A stretch of 64,000 bases of DNA from JALOAD01 sp023228995 [NCBI: Candidatus Muiribacterium halophilum] (GCA_023228995.1 JALOAD010000003.1:89789-153788); one strand, 5' to 3'; shown: positions 37,290 to 46,377, counted from the first letter of the stretch. Notes: generated by a model from the sequence alone, not told the origin. Numbers and translations: made by a program.

Positions 37290-38207
37290 TTAATTTTTTT
37301 CTACATACATCTCACATAAAATTGCAGCTTCTGCCCCATCTCCAGCAGCAGTTACAACTTGTCTTAATCTTTTTTGTCTTACATCTCCTGCTACAAATAC
37401 TCCTGGAATATTTGTTTCAAGATTATTTTGAGTAATTATAAAACCTTTTTCATCAACTTTTATAGATTCTTTAAGACCTTCAGTATTTGGCATAAAACCT
37501 ACATAAAGAAATGCACCTTCAACATTTAAAACACTTTCTTTATTTGTTATAACATTTTTTATTTTAATTGATTCTAAAAATTCACTTCCATTAAATTCTT
37601 CAACAACTGTATCTAATATAAATTCAATCTTTGGATTTTTTTTAGCTCTTTCTAATACAATTCCAGCAGCTCTAAACCCTTGTCTTCTATGAATAATATA
37701 AACTTTTGAAGCAAATCTTGTAAGAAATATTGCTTCTTCAATAGCAGCATTACCTCCACCAATTACTGCAATTTCTTTATCTCTAAAAAAAGCTCCATCA
37801 CATGTTGCACAATATGAAACTCCTTTACCTGTAAATTTTGCTTCTCCAGGAACATTTAAGGAATTTGGTCTTGCTCCAGTTGATATTATCACGGATTTTG
37901 TAAGTATTTCTGTTCCATCAGAAACGCTTAATATTTTAGTTTTCCCATCTTCTGCTAATCTTATACTATTAATTTTTCCAGATTTTATATTAGCACCGAA
38001 TTTTTCAGCTTGTTTTTTAAATTCAATCATCAATGAAAAACCATCCATACCATCAACACCTGGATAATTTTCAATATGTGCAGTAGTAATAATTTGTCCA
38101 CCTAATGCACCTTTTTCATATATACAAGTATCAAGCAAAGCTCTTGAACAATATATTCCAGAAGTAAGTCCTGCTGGTCCACCACCAATTATGACAACAT
38201 CATACAT
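37290..38207 (-). CDS. trxB: Thioredoxin reductase
   Basis: TrxB uses NADPH and FAD to reduce thioredoxin. The 305-residue protein has GGGPAGLTSGIYCSRA as the FAD-binding loop, the redox-active pair C133/C136 in CATC, the NADPH-binding GGGNAAIEEAIFL, and GVFVAGDVRQKRLRQVV near the end. AAGGAG precedes the ATG. The thioredoxin-like lipoprotein gene ends 10 bases upstream, so the two form a redox unit, although a lipoprotein would be on the far side of the membrane from the reductase. Confidence 0.96.
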   Translation of the reverse strand: MYDVVIIGGGPAGLTSGIYCSRALLDTCIYEKGALGGQIITTAHIENYPGVDGMDGFSLMIEFKKQAEKFGANIKSGKINSIRLAEDGKTKILSVSDGTEILTKSVIISTGARPNSLNVPGEAKFTGKGVSYCATCDGAFFRDKEIAVIGGGNAAIEEAIFLTRFASKVYIIHRRQGFRAAGIVLERAKKNPKIEFILDTVVEEFNGSEFLESIKIKNVITNKESVLNVEGAFLYVGFMPNTEGLKESIKVDEKGFIITQNNLETNIPGVFVAGDVRQKRLRQVVTAAGDGAEAAILCEMYVEKN

Positions 38208-38217
38208 AATAATCTCC

Positions 38218-38685
38218 TTATTTTATACTATCAATTATTTTAATGATTTTATCTTCAGACGATAATCCAACTTCTGTTTGAAATACTTCGCCATCTTTAA
38301 AATATACAACAAGTGGAATTGAAGATACTTTAAATCTTTTAGAAAGTTCAGGATTATTATCTACATTTATTTTGATAAATTGAACATCACCTATGTATTT
38401 ATTTGCTAATTTTTCAAGTATAGGTGTTAATTTTTTACAAGGAGGACACCAGTCAGCATAAAAATCCGCAACAACTTTTGGATGTTGTTTTAAAACTTTA
38501 TCAAATTGCTCAACAGAATCAATTTTTATCATTTCTATATTCTCTGTTGTTACAGCAGACACGCTGTTAACAACTTGAGGCTGAGAAACAATATTATTTT
38601 TCTCAATATTATCTGTCTTTTTTTCACATCCAGTTAATGATAAAACCAAACCTGTTGTTATAATAGTTACAAAAATTTTTTTCAT
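38218..38685 (-). CDS. Thioredoxin-fold lipoprotein
   Basis: The 155-residue protein starts with a lipoprotein signal peptide whose lipobox is LSLTGC (C20), so it should be lipid-anchored facing the periplasm. Residues about 55-155 are a thioredoxin domain with the active site WCPPC (C80/C83) and the cis-proline block SIPLVVYF. The CPPC pair is found in some membrane-anchored thioredoxins. It lies 10 bases upstream of trxB and has AAGGAG at its start. A role in disulfide reduction outside the membrane, or in cytochrome maturation, is possible. Confidence 0.9.
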   Translation of the reverse strand: MKKIFVTIITTGLVLSLTGCEKKTDNIEKNNIVSQPQVVNSVSAVTTENIEMIKIDSVEQFDKVLKQHPKVVADFYADWCPPCKKLTPILEKLANKYIGDVQFIKINVDNNPELSKRFKVSSIPLVVYFKDGEVFQTEVGLSSEDKIIKIIDSIK

Positions 38686-38955
38686 AAAATCTCCTTTTTT
38701 TTAAATACATTTTAAGTTTTTGACCTTTGGTCAAGATATTGCCTTGTTATGTTATAACTTCGCCAAGATTTATGCTTTATCATATTATGACTTCAGCATA
38801 GATGTTTACCTTTGACAAAGGTTTTGAGCTTCGCTCATGTATTAAAACCTAGTTTTAATTGTAAAACTACATTGTGAGCATAGCAAAACATCTTGTCAAA
38901 ACTGACATTATCAGTTTCTGACAATGTCGTGCATTTATGCGCTAATTGCTTAACC

Positions 38956-39035
38956 CATTCACCCATTCACCCTTTCACTATTTCACTATTTCACTATTTC
39001 ACTATTTCACCCTTTCACTATTTCACCCTTTCACT
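38956..39035. repeat. 8-bp-period TTCAC array, ten units
   Basis: Ten exact 8-base units follow each other: two CATTCACC, then CTTTCACT and ATTTCACT/ATTTCACC variants. The common core is TTTCAC. The array is the same family as at 6569, 8204 and 63809. Confidence 0.85.
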
Positions 39036-39115
39036 ATTTTCTCCAGATTTTAATTTTTCTCATATCATCATATTAGCATTATATACTATTTAAAATTAAA
39101 AGTCACATAAATACA

Positions 39116-39141
39116 AAAAACCCTGGTTTTACCCAGGGTTT
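39116..39141 (-). terminator. Rho-independent terminator after the tRNA array
   Basis: On the minus strand AACCCTGG-GTAAAA-CCAGGGTT forms an 8-bp stem and is followed by TTTT, ending 12 bases after the last tRNA gene. It is the expected terminator for the eight-gene tRNA transcript. Confidence 0.85.
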
Positions 39142-39152
39142 GTAATATTCAA

Positions 39153-39227
39153 TGGAGCGGGAAATGGGACTTGAACCCACGACCCTCTGCTTGGCAAGCA
39201 GATGCTCTACCTCTGAGCTACTCCCGC
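39153..39227 (-). tRNA. tRNA-Gly (GCC)
   Basis: The cloverleaf folds with acceptor GCGGGAG and TTCCCGC, discriminator T and an encoded CCA. The anticodon loop TTGCCAA, closed by TCTGC and GCAGA, gives anticodon GCC. It is the last gene of the minus-strand array, upstream of a strong terminator. Confidence 0.95.
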
Positions 39228-39238
39228 CATTGTGAAGC

Positions 39239-39321
39239 TGGTGGTCGAGGAGAGACTCGAACTCTCACGGTTTCCCACAGGATTCTAAGTCCTGCGTGTA
39301 TGCCAATTCCACCACTCGACC
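39239..39321 (-). tRNA. tRNA-Leu (UAG)
   Basis: Acceptor GGTCGAG pairs with CTCGACC, discriminator A and encoded CCA. The anticodon loop CTTAGAA closed by CAGGA and TCCTG gives anticodon TAG. The 83-base length with a long variable arm (TGGGAAACCGTG region) is normal for leucine. Confidence 0.95.
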
Positions 39322-39327
39322 TTATTA

Positions 39328-39403
39328 TGGTAGGTCGCACTGGACTTGAACCAGTCACACCCTGCTTAAAAGGCAGGTGCTCTGCCTGATGAGCTAGCGA
39401 CCC
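39328..39403 (-). tRNA. tRNA-Lys (UUU)
   Basis: Acceptor GGGTCGC pairs with GCGACCT (one G-U at the end), with encoded ACCA. The anticodon loop CTTTTAA closed by CCTGC and GCAGG gives anticodon TTT. Confidence 0.95.
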
Positions 39404-39435
39404 AAATACAACCTTATTTCTATCTTTATATTACA

Positions 39436-39512
39436 TGGCACGCCCGGAAGGACTCGAACCTTCAACCTACGGATCCGAAGTCCGTTGCTCTATCCAATTG
39501 AGCCACGGGCGC
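39436..39512 (-). tRNA. tRNA-Arg (UCG)
   Basis: Acceptor GCGCCCG pairs with CGGGCGT, with encoded GCCA. The anticodon loop CTTCGGA closed by ACGGA and TCCGT gives anticodon TCG, reading CGA and CGG codons. Confidence 0.93.
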
Positions 39513-39523
39513 CTAAAATATCA

Positions 39524-39600
39524 TGGGGTGTGAGACGGGGCTCGAACCCGCGACATCTGGAACCACAATCCAGCGCTCTGCCAACTGAGCTACTCTCACC
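39524..39600 (-). tRNA. tRNA-His (GUG)
   Basis: The anticodon loop TTGTGGT closed by CTGGA and TCCAG gives anticodon GTG. The extra 5' G (at 39600), opposite C73, is the usual histidine identity element. The acceptor stem GTGAGAG against CTCACAC has one A-A mismatch at the fourth pair. CCA is encoded. Confidence 0.93.
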
Positions 39601-39609
39601 ACGAATAAG

Positions 39610-39686
39610 TGGTACGCCCGCCAGGATTCGAACCTGGGACCCTTGGATTAGAAATCCAATGCTCTATCCTACTGAGCTACGAGCGC
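39610..39686 (-). tRNA. tRNA-Arg (UCU)
   Basis: Acceptor GCGCTCG pairs with CGGGCGT, with encoded ACCA. The anticodon loop TTTCTAA closed by TTGGA and TCCAA gives anticodon TCT, reading AGA and AGG, the arginine codons expected to dominate in this AT-rich genome. Confidence 0.95.
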
Positions 39687-39701
39687 GCTTAAAACAAATT
39701 A

Positions 39702-39777
39702 TGGAGCGGGAGACGAGGCTCGAACTCGCGACCCTCAGCTTGGAAGGCTGATGCTCTACCAATTGAGCTACTCCCGC
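39702..39777 (-). tRNA. tRNA-Gly (UCC)
   Basis: Acceptor GCGGGAG pairs with CTCCCGC, discriminator T and encoded CCA. The anticodon loop CTTCCAA closed by TCAGC and GCTGA gives anticodon TCC. Confidence 0.95.
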
Positions 39778-39797
39778 TTAAAAACTTACTTCCACGA

Positions 39798-39874
39798 TGG
39801 TCGGGGTGAAAGGACTTGAACCTTCGGCTTCCTGCTCCCAAGGCAGGCGCGCTAGCCAACTGCGCCACACCCCG
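39798..39874 (-). tRNA. tRNA-Pro (UGG)
   Basis: Acceptor CGGGGTG pairs with CACCCCG, discriminator A and encoded CCA. The anticodon loop CTTGGGA closed by CCTGC and GCAGG gives anticodon TGG. It is the first gene of the eight-gene array. Confidence 0.95.
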
Positions 39875-40050
39875 CGTGGAATATTATTTTAAACAATGAA
39901 GTTCTATATTACCAGTTGCTATATTGCTCGTTTTATAAAAATATTTCTTATTAACTCTGTTTTACTAATTTATACTCGTAATTGTTAAACTTTTTAAAAA
40001 AAAGACTTTTCACCTCTTACTTCTCACATATACCAATTCAATTCACACTT

Positions 40051-41481
40051 TCACAAATTGAATTTTTCTAATTTACTTCTTAAAGTATTTCTATTTATAC
40101 CAAGTATTTTTGATGTTTTCATTTGATTTTTGCCCAATCTATTATAAATTTCCTCAATAAAAATTCTATCAATATGCCCCATTACCTTATCATAAAGCTC
40201 GCTTTCTTCAATATTTTCACTTTCGAGTTTTTCTAACATATTTTTAGTAACTTCTGATATTGCGTTTTCAATTTCATTCCACGGATCATATATTTGATTA
40301 ATATCTTTGTTTGATATAAGTTTTTTTTGATTATCACCTGAAATAAGAATGTGTTCAGATAATATTGTGCCATCTCTTGAAATTGCTATAGCACTATCAA
40401 TAATATTTTTTAACTCTCTTACATTCCCTGGCCAATCATATTCTATTAGCCTTTGCATTACTTTTTCTGATATTCTATAAGTAATATTACTTTTTAAAGT
40501 TGAAGTTCTAAGCATATACTCAACAAGTGCAGGAATATCTTCTTTTCTTTCTCTAAGCGGTGGTAATTTTATATGTATAACTTTTATCCTATGATAAAGA
40601 TCTTCTCTAAATTTACCTTCAACAATAGCTTTTTCAAGATTTCTATTTGTTGCAGAAACAATCCTTATATCAATGCTTATTTCTTTTGTACCTCCAACAC
40701 GGACAAACTTTTTTTCTTCCATAACTCTAAGGAGTTTTGATTGAAGTTCTGGTGACATATCTCCGATTTCATCAAGAAAAACCGTTCCACCGTTTGCTAA
40801 TTCAAACTTGCCTAATTTTTGAGTGTATGCTCCAGTAAAAGAACCTTTTTCATGCCCAAATAATTCAGATTCAATAAGAGTTTCCTGCAAAGCAGTACAG
40901 TTTATAGCAAGAAAGGGTTTATCAGTTCTAAGACTGTTATAATGAACAGCTCTGGCTATAACTTCCTTTCCAGCACCAGATTCACCTGTTACAAGTACTG
41001 TAACATCACTTGCTGCAATTTTACCTATCATCTTATATATTTCCTGCATTCGTGGACTTCTACCAATTATGCTGCTTTTTTGTAATTTATCTGTATTTCT
41101 TGCGACATTTTTAATATTTTTGTATGCTTCTATTGCTTTTTTTACTACAGATATCATAGTTTCAATATCAAAAGGTTTTAAAAGAAAGTCATAAGCACCA
41201 TTTTTCATAGCTTCTATTGTAGTTTCCATATCTCCAAAAGCACTTATCATAATTACAAAAGTCTCACTTCTTATCTCTTTTATTTTTTTTAACACTTCAA
41301 TACCAGATATTCCTGGCATTTTTATATCAAGTATAACTAATTTTATATCAATATCTTTTTCAAATATATTTAAAGCTTCTTCTCCATCACAAGCAGTTTC
41401 AACAACAAATTTGTGTGATTTTAAAGCTTTTTCAGCAGCCCATCTCAAAGTCTTTTCATCATCAACTACTAATATTTTCAT
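40051..41481 (-). CDS. Sigma-54-dependent response regulator (NtrC family)
   Basis: The 476-residue protein has a receiver domain (about 1-120) with phospho-acceptor D52 and K102, an AAA+ domain (about 138-370) with Walker A GESGAGKE (166-173), the sigma-54-contacting GSFTGA (213-218; the usual GAFTGA with a serine) and DEIG, and a Fis-type helix-turn-helix at the end (MKTSKILGINRNTLRSKL). It should activate RpoN-dependent promoters when phosphorylated. AGGAG precedes the ATG. The histidine kinase lies 67 bases upstream in the same direction and is its likely partner. Targets are unknown. Confidence 0.95.
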   Translation of the reverse strand: MKILVVDDEKTLRWAAEKALKSHKFVVETACDGEEALNIFEKDIDIKLVILDIKMPGISGIEVLKKIKEIRSETFVIMISAFGDMETTIEAMKNGAYDFLLKPFDIETMISVVKKAIEAYKNIKNVARNTDKLQKSSIIGRSPRMQEIYKMIGKIAASDVTVLVTGESGAGKEVIARAVHYNSLRTDKPFLAINCTALQETLIESELFGHEKGSFTGAYTQKLGKFELANGGTVFLDEIGDMSPELQSKLLRVMEEKKFVRVGGTKEISIDIRIVSATNRNLEKAIVEGKFREDLYHRIKVIHIKLPPLRERKEDIPALVEYMLRTSTLKSNITYRISEKVMQRLIEYDWPGNVRELKNIIDSAIAISRDGTILSEHILISGDNQKKLISNKDINQIYDPWNEIENAISEVTKNMLEKLESENIEESELYDKVMGHIDRIFIEEIYNRLGKNQMKTSKILGINRNTLRSKLEKFNL

Positions 41482-41548
41482 GTTTAACTCCTAAACCCCT
41501 CTGATTAAATAATCCAATTTATAAAACAAGTATTTTAAAAATTATTTA

Positions 41549-43399
41549 TTAAAAAATTATTGGTAAATAAATACAAATTTCAGTATATTCACCAAATTCA
41601 GAACTAACCTTTATCTCTCCATTATGTGCTTTTACAATTTTTTCAACAACCGGTAAACCTAAACCACTTCCTTCTTTATTAGTAGTAAAAAAAAGATCAA
41701 ATATATTTTCAATATTACTTTTTTTAATTCCAGTACCATTATCCCTAACACATATTGATATATTACTTTCTTTTTTGTGAATTTTTACACTTATTATCTT
41801 TTGATCTTTATTGGTCTTATTAAGAGCAATCATTCCATTTTTTATAAGATTTAAAAAAAGTTGTTTAAACTGCATTGAATCACCAAAAAACATATTATCT
41901 TCACTATCAAAACTATGTTTAAGCTGAATATTGCTAGTTGAAAGATCTTTATGCAGTAAAAACAAAACACTTTTAAAAGTATCTTTTAGATCAAATTTTT
42001 CAAATACCTGATTAGAATGTTTGCCAAAATTTAAAAGTTCATTCACAAGTTTATCAAGTCTTTCAACCTCTTCAAGTATTACAATTACATATTCTTTATT
42101 TGAAAAATTATCCTGTGGTATTTCATTCATTAACAATTGAGAAACCATTTTTATACCAGCTAGAGGATTTTTTATTTCATGCGATATAGATGCTGATAAT
42201 TCTCCAATAGTTGAAATTCTATCTTTGAATTTAAGTTTTTCTTCAATTTTAACCTCTTCTGAAATATCTCGAAATATAACTCCTGCACCCATAATATATT
42301 GAGAATCATTTTTAAGAACAAAAGAGTTTAATTCATATACAAAATTACCAGCTTTTACCCTTTCTTTTTCGTAAATCATACCTTTTTCAAGAGTATTTTC
42401 AATACATTTTCTCATAGGATGCTCTAATTGGAATAATGCCGAAATATGCAACTCTTCAGTTTTTTTAAGCTCTGGAAAAATCGTTCTTGCATAATGATTA
42501 AAAAGATTAACCTTTTTTTCCAAATCAACAGTTATAATACCTTGATTTATAGAATTTACAATGTTATTTGTAACACTTTTAACACTTAAAAGTGAATTAA
42601 ACATAGAATCCATTGAAGAAAGTTGAGTAACAACAATCTGAAGTGCAACTGTATCATCAAAATTATATTCATAAGAAGAATAAGATCCTACTGTTACTGC
42701 TCCAATAACTTTTTCAGATAGCATAAGAGGAATAACTATAAAAGATTTGAATTTTTTATAATGAGACAAAACTGTTTTTTTATTTTTTATAACATCATCG
42801 AAAAAAGAATTTTTTTGTATTAAAGTAACTTCAGGTACAACTCCATGAAAATATCTTAATTTCAAATCATGATTTTCAAAAAGATAAACACCACATGTAT
42901 CATAATTTACAATACTTTTTACAATATCAATTATTGAATAAAGTGCATTTGAAGGATTTACAAGATAATCTGTGAATTTTGCAATTTCATATAAAGTACC
43001 AAGTTTATTAATTTTCGCACTAGTTTCTCTGTACATTATAAAAGAATTCAAAAAAAGTGTAAGAGTAAGCATGAGATTTGAATTTACTTTTTCATCAAAT
43101 TCAACATTTTCTTCAAAATATAAAGCACCAATCCTTGAACCTGAAAAATCTATAGATATAAAACTTGAAACATTCTCAATTGCTGAAAACGGATAATTCT
43201 CATAACTAGACACATCAATGTATTTTCCAATACCAATAAGAGGTTTTAATCCTCTAACATTAGAATCCATTACATAAAGTATAATATCTTTGAAATTTAG
43301 AATTTCAGAAAAATTATTAAGAATTTTTCTAAATATTTTCTCATAAAGAAAACCTTGTCTTATTTCATCAAGCATTTCATAACTACTGCTGTATAACAT
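41549..43399 (-). CDS. Soluble sensor histidine kinase with GAF and PAS domains
   Basis: The 616 residues show no membrane segment. Residues about 15-120 and 135-270 look like two GAF domains (VIPLMLSEKVIGAVTVG), 275-385 a PAS domain (INQGIITVDLEKKVNLFN), then HisKA with H407 in ASISHEIKNPLAG and a HATPase domain (NLIKNGMIAL, VRDNGTGI, GSGLGLPVVEKIV). It should sense a cytoplasmic signal and phosphorylate the NtrC-type regulator encoded next. A TG-extended -10 box (TGGTATAAT) lies six bases before the ATG and no ribosome binding site is visible, so the message is probably leaderless. Confidence 0.92.
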   Translation of the reverse strand: MLYSSSYEMLDEIRQGFLYEKIFRKILNNFSEILNFKDIILYVMDSNVRGLKPLIGIGKYIDVSSYENYPFSAIENVSSFISIDFSGSRIGALYFEENVEFDEKVNSNLMLTLTLFLNSFIMYRETSAKINKLGTLYEIAKFTDYLVNPSNALYSIIDIVKSIVNYDTCGVYLFENHDLKLRYFHGVVPEVTLIQKNSFFDDVIKNKKTVLSHYKKFKSFIVIPLMLSEKVIGAVTVGSYSSYEYNFDDTVALQIVVTQLSSMDSMFNSLLSVKSVTNNIVNSINQGIITVDLEKKVNLFNHYARTIFPELKKTEELHISALFQLEHPMRKCIENTLEKGMIYEKERVKAGNFVYELNSFVLKNDSQYIMGAGVIFRDISEEVKIEEKLKFKDRISTIGELSASISHEIKNPLAGIKMVSQLLMNEIPQDNFSNKEYVIVILEEVERLDKLVNELLNFGKHSNQVFEKFDLKDTFKSVLFLLHKDLSTSNIQLKHSFDSEDNMFFGDSMQFKQLFLNLIKNGMIALNKTNKDQKIISVKIHKKESNISICVRDNGTGIKKSNIENIFDLFFTTNKEGSGLGLPVVEKIVKAHNGEIKVSSEFGEYTEICIYLPIIF

Positions 43400-43405
43400 A
43401 AGACT

Positions 43406-43414
43406 ATTATACCA
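43406..43414 (-). promoter_or_regulatory. Extended -10 promoter of the histidine kinase gene
   Basis: TGGTATAAT on the minus strand (43414-43406) is followed by six bases (AGTCTT) and the ATG at 43399. A weak TTGTAT lies 19 bases further up. The position implies transcription starting at or very near the start codon. Confidence 0.5.
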
Positions 43415-43444
43415 GATTTTTAAAATATTAATACAAAGTAAAAT

Positions 43445-44884
43445 TTATTTCTTTTTAAAAATTCCTATTGAACAATCCCATATTTTATATAAAGGAGTTA
43501 AAAATCTTTTAAAAAATTCACCAGCAACATGTTCCCAAAAATATCGATTTTTAGGTATTTTAAAAAATATCTTTAATGCTTTAATTGGTCTTAAATAATA
43601 CTTTTGATGAGAATAGTTCTGAAAAGAATATAATTTTGGAGTTGGAATGTCTGAAAGATTTAGTTTTTCATCACCACTATAAAAATGAAATTCTTTAGAA
43701 GGAATTTCTGAATAATCCCCAATATATTGTCTACCATACTTTGTTCCTGGATAGGGTGTGAGTTTAAAAAATGCAGCCAAAGATGAGTCAAGTTTTAATG
43801 CAAATTCAAGATTTTTCTTTGATTGTTCAAGTTTTTCACCAGGAAATCCATATATATAATGAGCCTGAGTTATAAATCCAATTTTTTCAGCATATTTAAC
43901 ATTTTCAAATATTTTTTTAAAATCAAATTTTCTATCAAGTTCTTCTCTAATCTTATCATCAACATGTTGAACACCAAATTCAATATTATAACCACCAGCT
44001 TTTTTCATAATATCTAGAAGTTCTTTATCTGTATTATCCATACGAATACCTTGCCATGCTATTGTGAAATTAAATTTTTCATCAATAATACCATTCATCA
44101 ATTCAAAAGCTCTGCTTCTTGGAAGATTAAAAGTATCATCAAGAAAATGTATTTCTTTAACACCAAGACTTTTTAAAAGTTTAAGTTCTTTAATAACATT
44201 AGCAACACTTCTAACTCTTATTTTATAACCAAAACTCATATGACAATATGGACAACCATAAGGACAACCTCTTGCACTCATAATCGTAGCATAAGGATAA
44301 GTTTTAAGAATTGTATTTCTTGTAAGAAGTCTTGAATAAGTTTTTAAATCAACAAGTTCCCAACTTGGAATTCCGTATTTATCAAGATTGTCAAAATAAG
44401 AAGTTACTGGATTTAATATTTTTTTATTTTGAGATTTACAAAAATATCCAATTCCATCAATAAAATCCTGTTTTCCACTTTCAAGATTTTCTAAAATATT
44501 AACAAGTCTTTCTTCACCATCTGAAAGCACAACAAAGTCCAGTTCTTCCTTTTCAAAAATTTCATCAGGAGAACATGTAACACCAATTCCACCAGCAATT
44601 TGAGTAATATCAGGATAAAGTTCTTTTACTTTTTTTATAGTTGGAAAAAATATATCTCTTTCAGTATAAGTAATTGAATAAAGTAGTATATCTGGTTTAT
44701 TTTCCTTAATATAATCAAAAAAACTATTCATTCTTTGATAAGGAAGACCATTATCAAAAAGATTTATTTTATAATCAGGAAAATTTTCTTTAACATAAGG
44801 AATAATTGATATTATTCCAAGAGGTGGTGATACTGCAAAACTTGGAACTTCCTGAAGCATTCTAACAAAAAGTAATTTTTTCAT
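43445..44884 (-). CDS. B12-binding-type radical SAM protein (group II)
   Basis: The 479-residue protein has a Rossmann-like N-terminal half with the order seen in cobalamin-binding radical SAM enzymes (PPLGIISI, DILLYSITYTERD, QIAGGIGVTCSPDE), then the radical SAM domain with the [4Fe-4S] cysteines C207, C211 and C214 in ARGCPYGCPYC, and EIHFLDDTFN and AGGYNIEFGVQHVDD. It closely resembles the protein at 62319-63650, at the other end of the cluster. The reaction and substrate are unknown. It is coupled to the SPASM gene upstream (three bases between them) and has no ribosome binding site of its own. Confidence 0.85.
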   Translation of the reverse strand: MKKLLFVRMLQEVPSFAVSPPLGIISIIPYVKENFPDYKINLFDNGLPYQRMNSFFDYIKENKPDILLYSITYTERDIFFPTIKKVKELYPDITQIAGGIGVTCSPDEIFEKEELDFVVLSDGEERLVNILENLESGKQDFIDGIGYFCKSQNKKILNPVTSYFDNLDKYGIPSWELVDLKTYSRLLTRNTILKTYPYATIMSARGCPYGCPYCHMSFGYKIRVRSVANVIKELKLLKSLGVKEIHFLDDTFNLPRSRAFELMNGIIDEKFNFTIAWQGIRMDNTDKELLDIMKKAGGYNIEFGVQHVDDKIREELDRKFDFKKIFENVKYAEKIGFITQAHYIYGFPGEKLEQSKKNLEFALKLDSSLAAFFKLTPYPGTKYGRQYIGDYSEIPSKEFHFYSGDEKLNLSDIPTPKLYSFQNYSHQKYYLRPIKALKIFFKIPKNRYFWEHVAGEFFKRFLTPLYKIWDCSIGIFKKK

Positions 44885-44887
44885 TTT

Positions 44888-46018
44888 TTATGCAAAAGGC
44901 GTTTGTTTTAAATTACATAATGGATCTTTTATATCAAATTTACCTGTTTTTAAAAAACAATACGCTTTACAACCTCCACCACAAAAATTTGCAAATTTGC
45001 AATTATGACATTCAACTGACTTTTTCAGCCATTTCAATCTATACATTTTATACTTATTCCATATTATTTCAAGCGAATTATTTCTAATATTCCCGATTTT
45101 AATTTTATTCATAACATATTCACAAGGAGAAACATAACCATCTGAATTAATATGTATAGATTCATAAAAATCATTACAGCCAAACCCTCTAAAAACAGGT
45201 GTTATATCAGAAAACGGTATAAAATAATTTTTTTTATTATATTTTTTTAAAATTTTAAGAAAAACATTCCATTCTTTAGAACTTATTTCACAAGCATTAT
45301 CTATTTTTAAATTACCAACCGGCAAAAACCTTTCACTAATAAGATTCATATTATATTTAGAAATTGTATTTGCAAAAAAACTTTCAATATATGGAAAATT
45401 TATTTTATTCAAAGTAAAAAGAATACCAGTTGAAATATTATTTTTATTACATTCATTGTAGTTTTCAATAACTTTATTAAAAAAATCCTTTCCACATATT
45501 TTTTTATAAACTTCTTTAGGTTCAAGACTAAATAAGATAGAAAGATTCTTATATTTAGTTAATCTTTTAATTAGATTTTTATTTAAAATACTACCATTTG
45601 TATAAATATGTACTGAAAAATCTTTTTTGTTTAAAAAATCCATCATTTTAAAAATATTTTTATATAAAAAAGGTTCTCCTCCAAGAATATGAACACTTGA
45701 AATACCAAGTTTTTCAGCCTGTTCAAAAATTCTAATATAATCATTAAAAGAAAGATTTTCTTTTATTTTTTTACCTTTTTCATAACAATATATACATTTT
45801 AAATTACACGCTTTATGAGGATGAATATATAAAAGTTTTGGAAAATCAAAAAAACATTTATAAGTTTTTTGCAGAATTTTGGTAAAAAAAACATTGTTTT
45901 GAGAAAATCGTATAAATCCTTTTATAAAAAAATACAGCAAATATCTTAATAAACTTTTTTTATTTGAGTAAAATATTTTATTAACAAAACACATAATCAA
46001 ATTAATCAAATCTTTCAC
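44888..46018 (-). CDS. Radical SAM/SPASM protein
   Basis: This 376-residue protein has the radical SAM cysteines C71, C75 and C78 in ACNLKCIYCYE, the SAM-binding GGEP, and a C-terminal SPASM-like set (SPCEYV, CHNCKFANFCGGGCKAYC and DPLC) that would hold one or two extra Fe-S clusters. SPASM proteins often modify peptides or maturate enzymes. I place the start at the GTG at 46018 because AGAGG lies five bases before it; an ATG 78 bases upstream would add an unlikely leader. The same leader (GAGGTTTTTGTG) precedes the gene at 51101. It is coupled to the group II gene that follows. Confidence 0.82.
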   Translation of the reverse strand: MKDLINLIMCFVNKIFYSNKKSLLRYLLYFFIKGFIRFSQNNVFFTKILQKTYKCFFDFPKLLYIHPHKACNLKCIYCYEKGKKIKENLSFNDYIRIFEQAEKLGISSVHILGGEPFLYKNIFKMMDFLNKKDFSVHIYTNGSILNKNLIKRLTKYKNLSILFSLEPKEVYKKICGKDFFNKVIENYNECNKNNISTGILFTLNKINFPYIESFFANTISKYNMNLISERFLPVGNLKIDNACEISSKEWNVFLKILKKYNKKNYFIPFSDITPVFRGFGCNDFYESIHINSDGYVSPCEYVMNKIKIGNIRNNSLEIIWNKYKMYRLKWLKKSVECHNCKFANFCGGGCKAYCFLKTGKFDIKDPLCNLKQTPFA

Positions 46019-46230
46019 AAAAACCTCTTTTATCCTGTAAAACACCAAATTAAATAATACAACACGGATAATCCAATTACAATAACTCGATATCAATTTT
46101 TTTAATCTATATGTAAAATATCTAAAGGTACCGAATAATTATTTTTTTACTTTAAAATAAAAAAAAAAAAAAAAACGAGATCCCGGCTCAGAATCATGCC
46201 GGGATGACATTTTCTCAGAATCATGCCGGG

Positions 46231-46334
46231 ATGACATTTTCTCAGAATCATGCTGAGAAGAAATTTTTTTATATGAAATTTCCTTTAGCATGACATTATA
46301 TTGATTTTTGTTTATTTAATCAGATGACTCAATT
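46231..46334 (+). repeat. 104-bp module shared with 51901-52004
   Basis: The two stretches differ by about one base. Both end with TTTATTTAATCAGATGACTC and both lie 45-60 bases before a plus-strand start codon (46391 and 52049). The AATCAGANGACTCAATT end also occurs, inverted, near 57264 and, in part, at 5849, 47276 and 48038. Confidence 0.85.
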
Positions 46335-46377
46335 GCTTTATTAAATATATAGCTTTTCTTTATTAACTTTATATTGT

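Larger units (their letters stand above)
38686..39152. other. Intergenic region with dense small hairpins and an 8-bp-period array
   Basis: No gene is supported. From 38715 to 38930 there are at least five unrelated perfect hairpins: GACC-TTT-GGTC (38722-38732), ACCTTT-GAC-AAAGGT (38808-38822), TGAGC-TTC-GCTCA (38825-38837), ATTAAAAC-CTA-GTTTTAAT (38841-38859) and AAACTGA-N5-TCAGTTT (38899-38917). The 8-bp array follows at 38956-39035, and the tRNA array terminator at 39116-39141. Confidence 0.7.

Noticed and set aside
39171-39751. Plus-strand frames of 72 and 88 codons across the tRNA array
   Set aside because: They are antisense translations of the tRNA genes; the familiar peptide look (for example GGRGETRTLTVS) is a known artefact of misannotated tRNA antisense frames.
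43445-46018. The radical SAM genes as parts of a known pyrroloquinoline quinone, mycofactocin or subtilosin-type cluster
   Set aside because: None of the partner genes of those clusters is present, and the single small peptide lacks their conserved residues.
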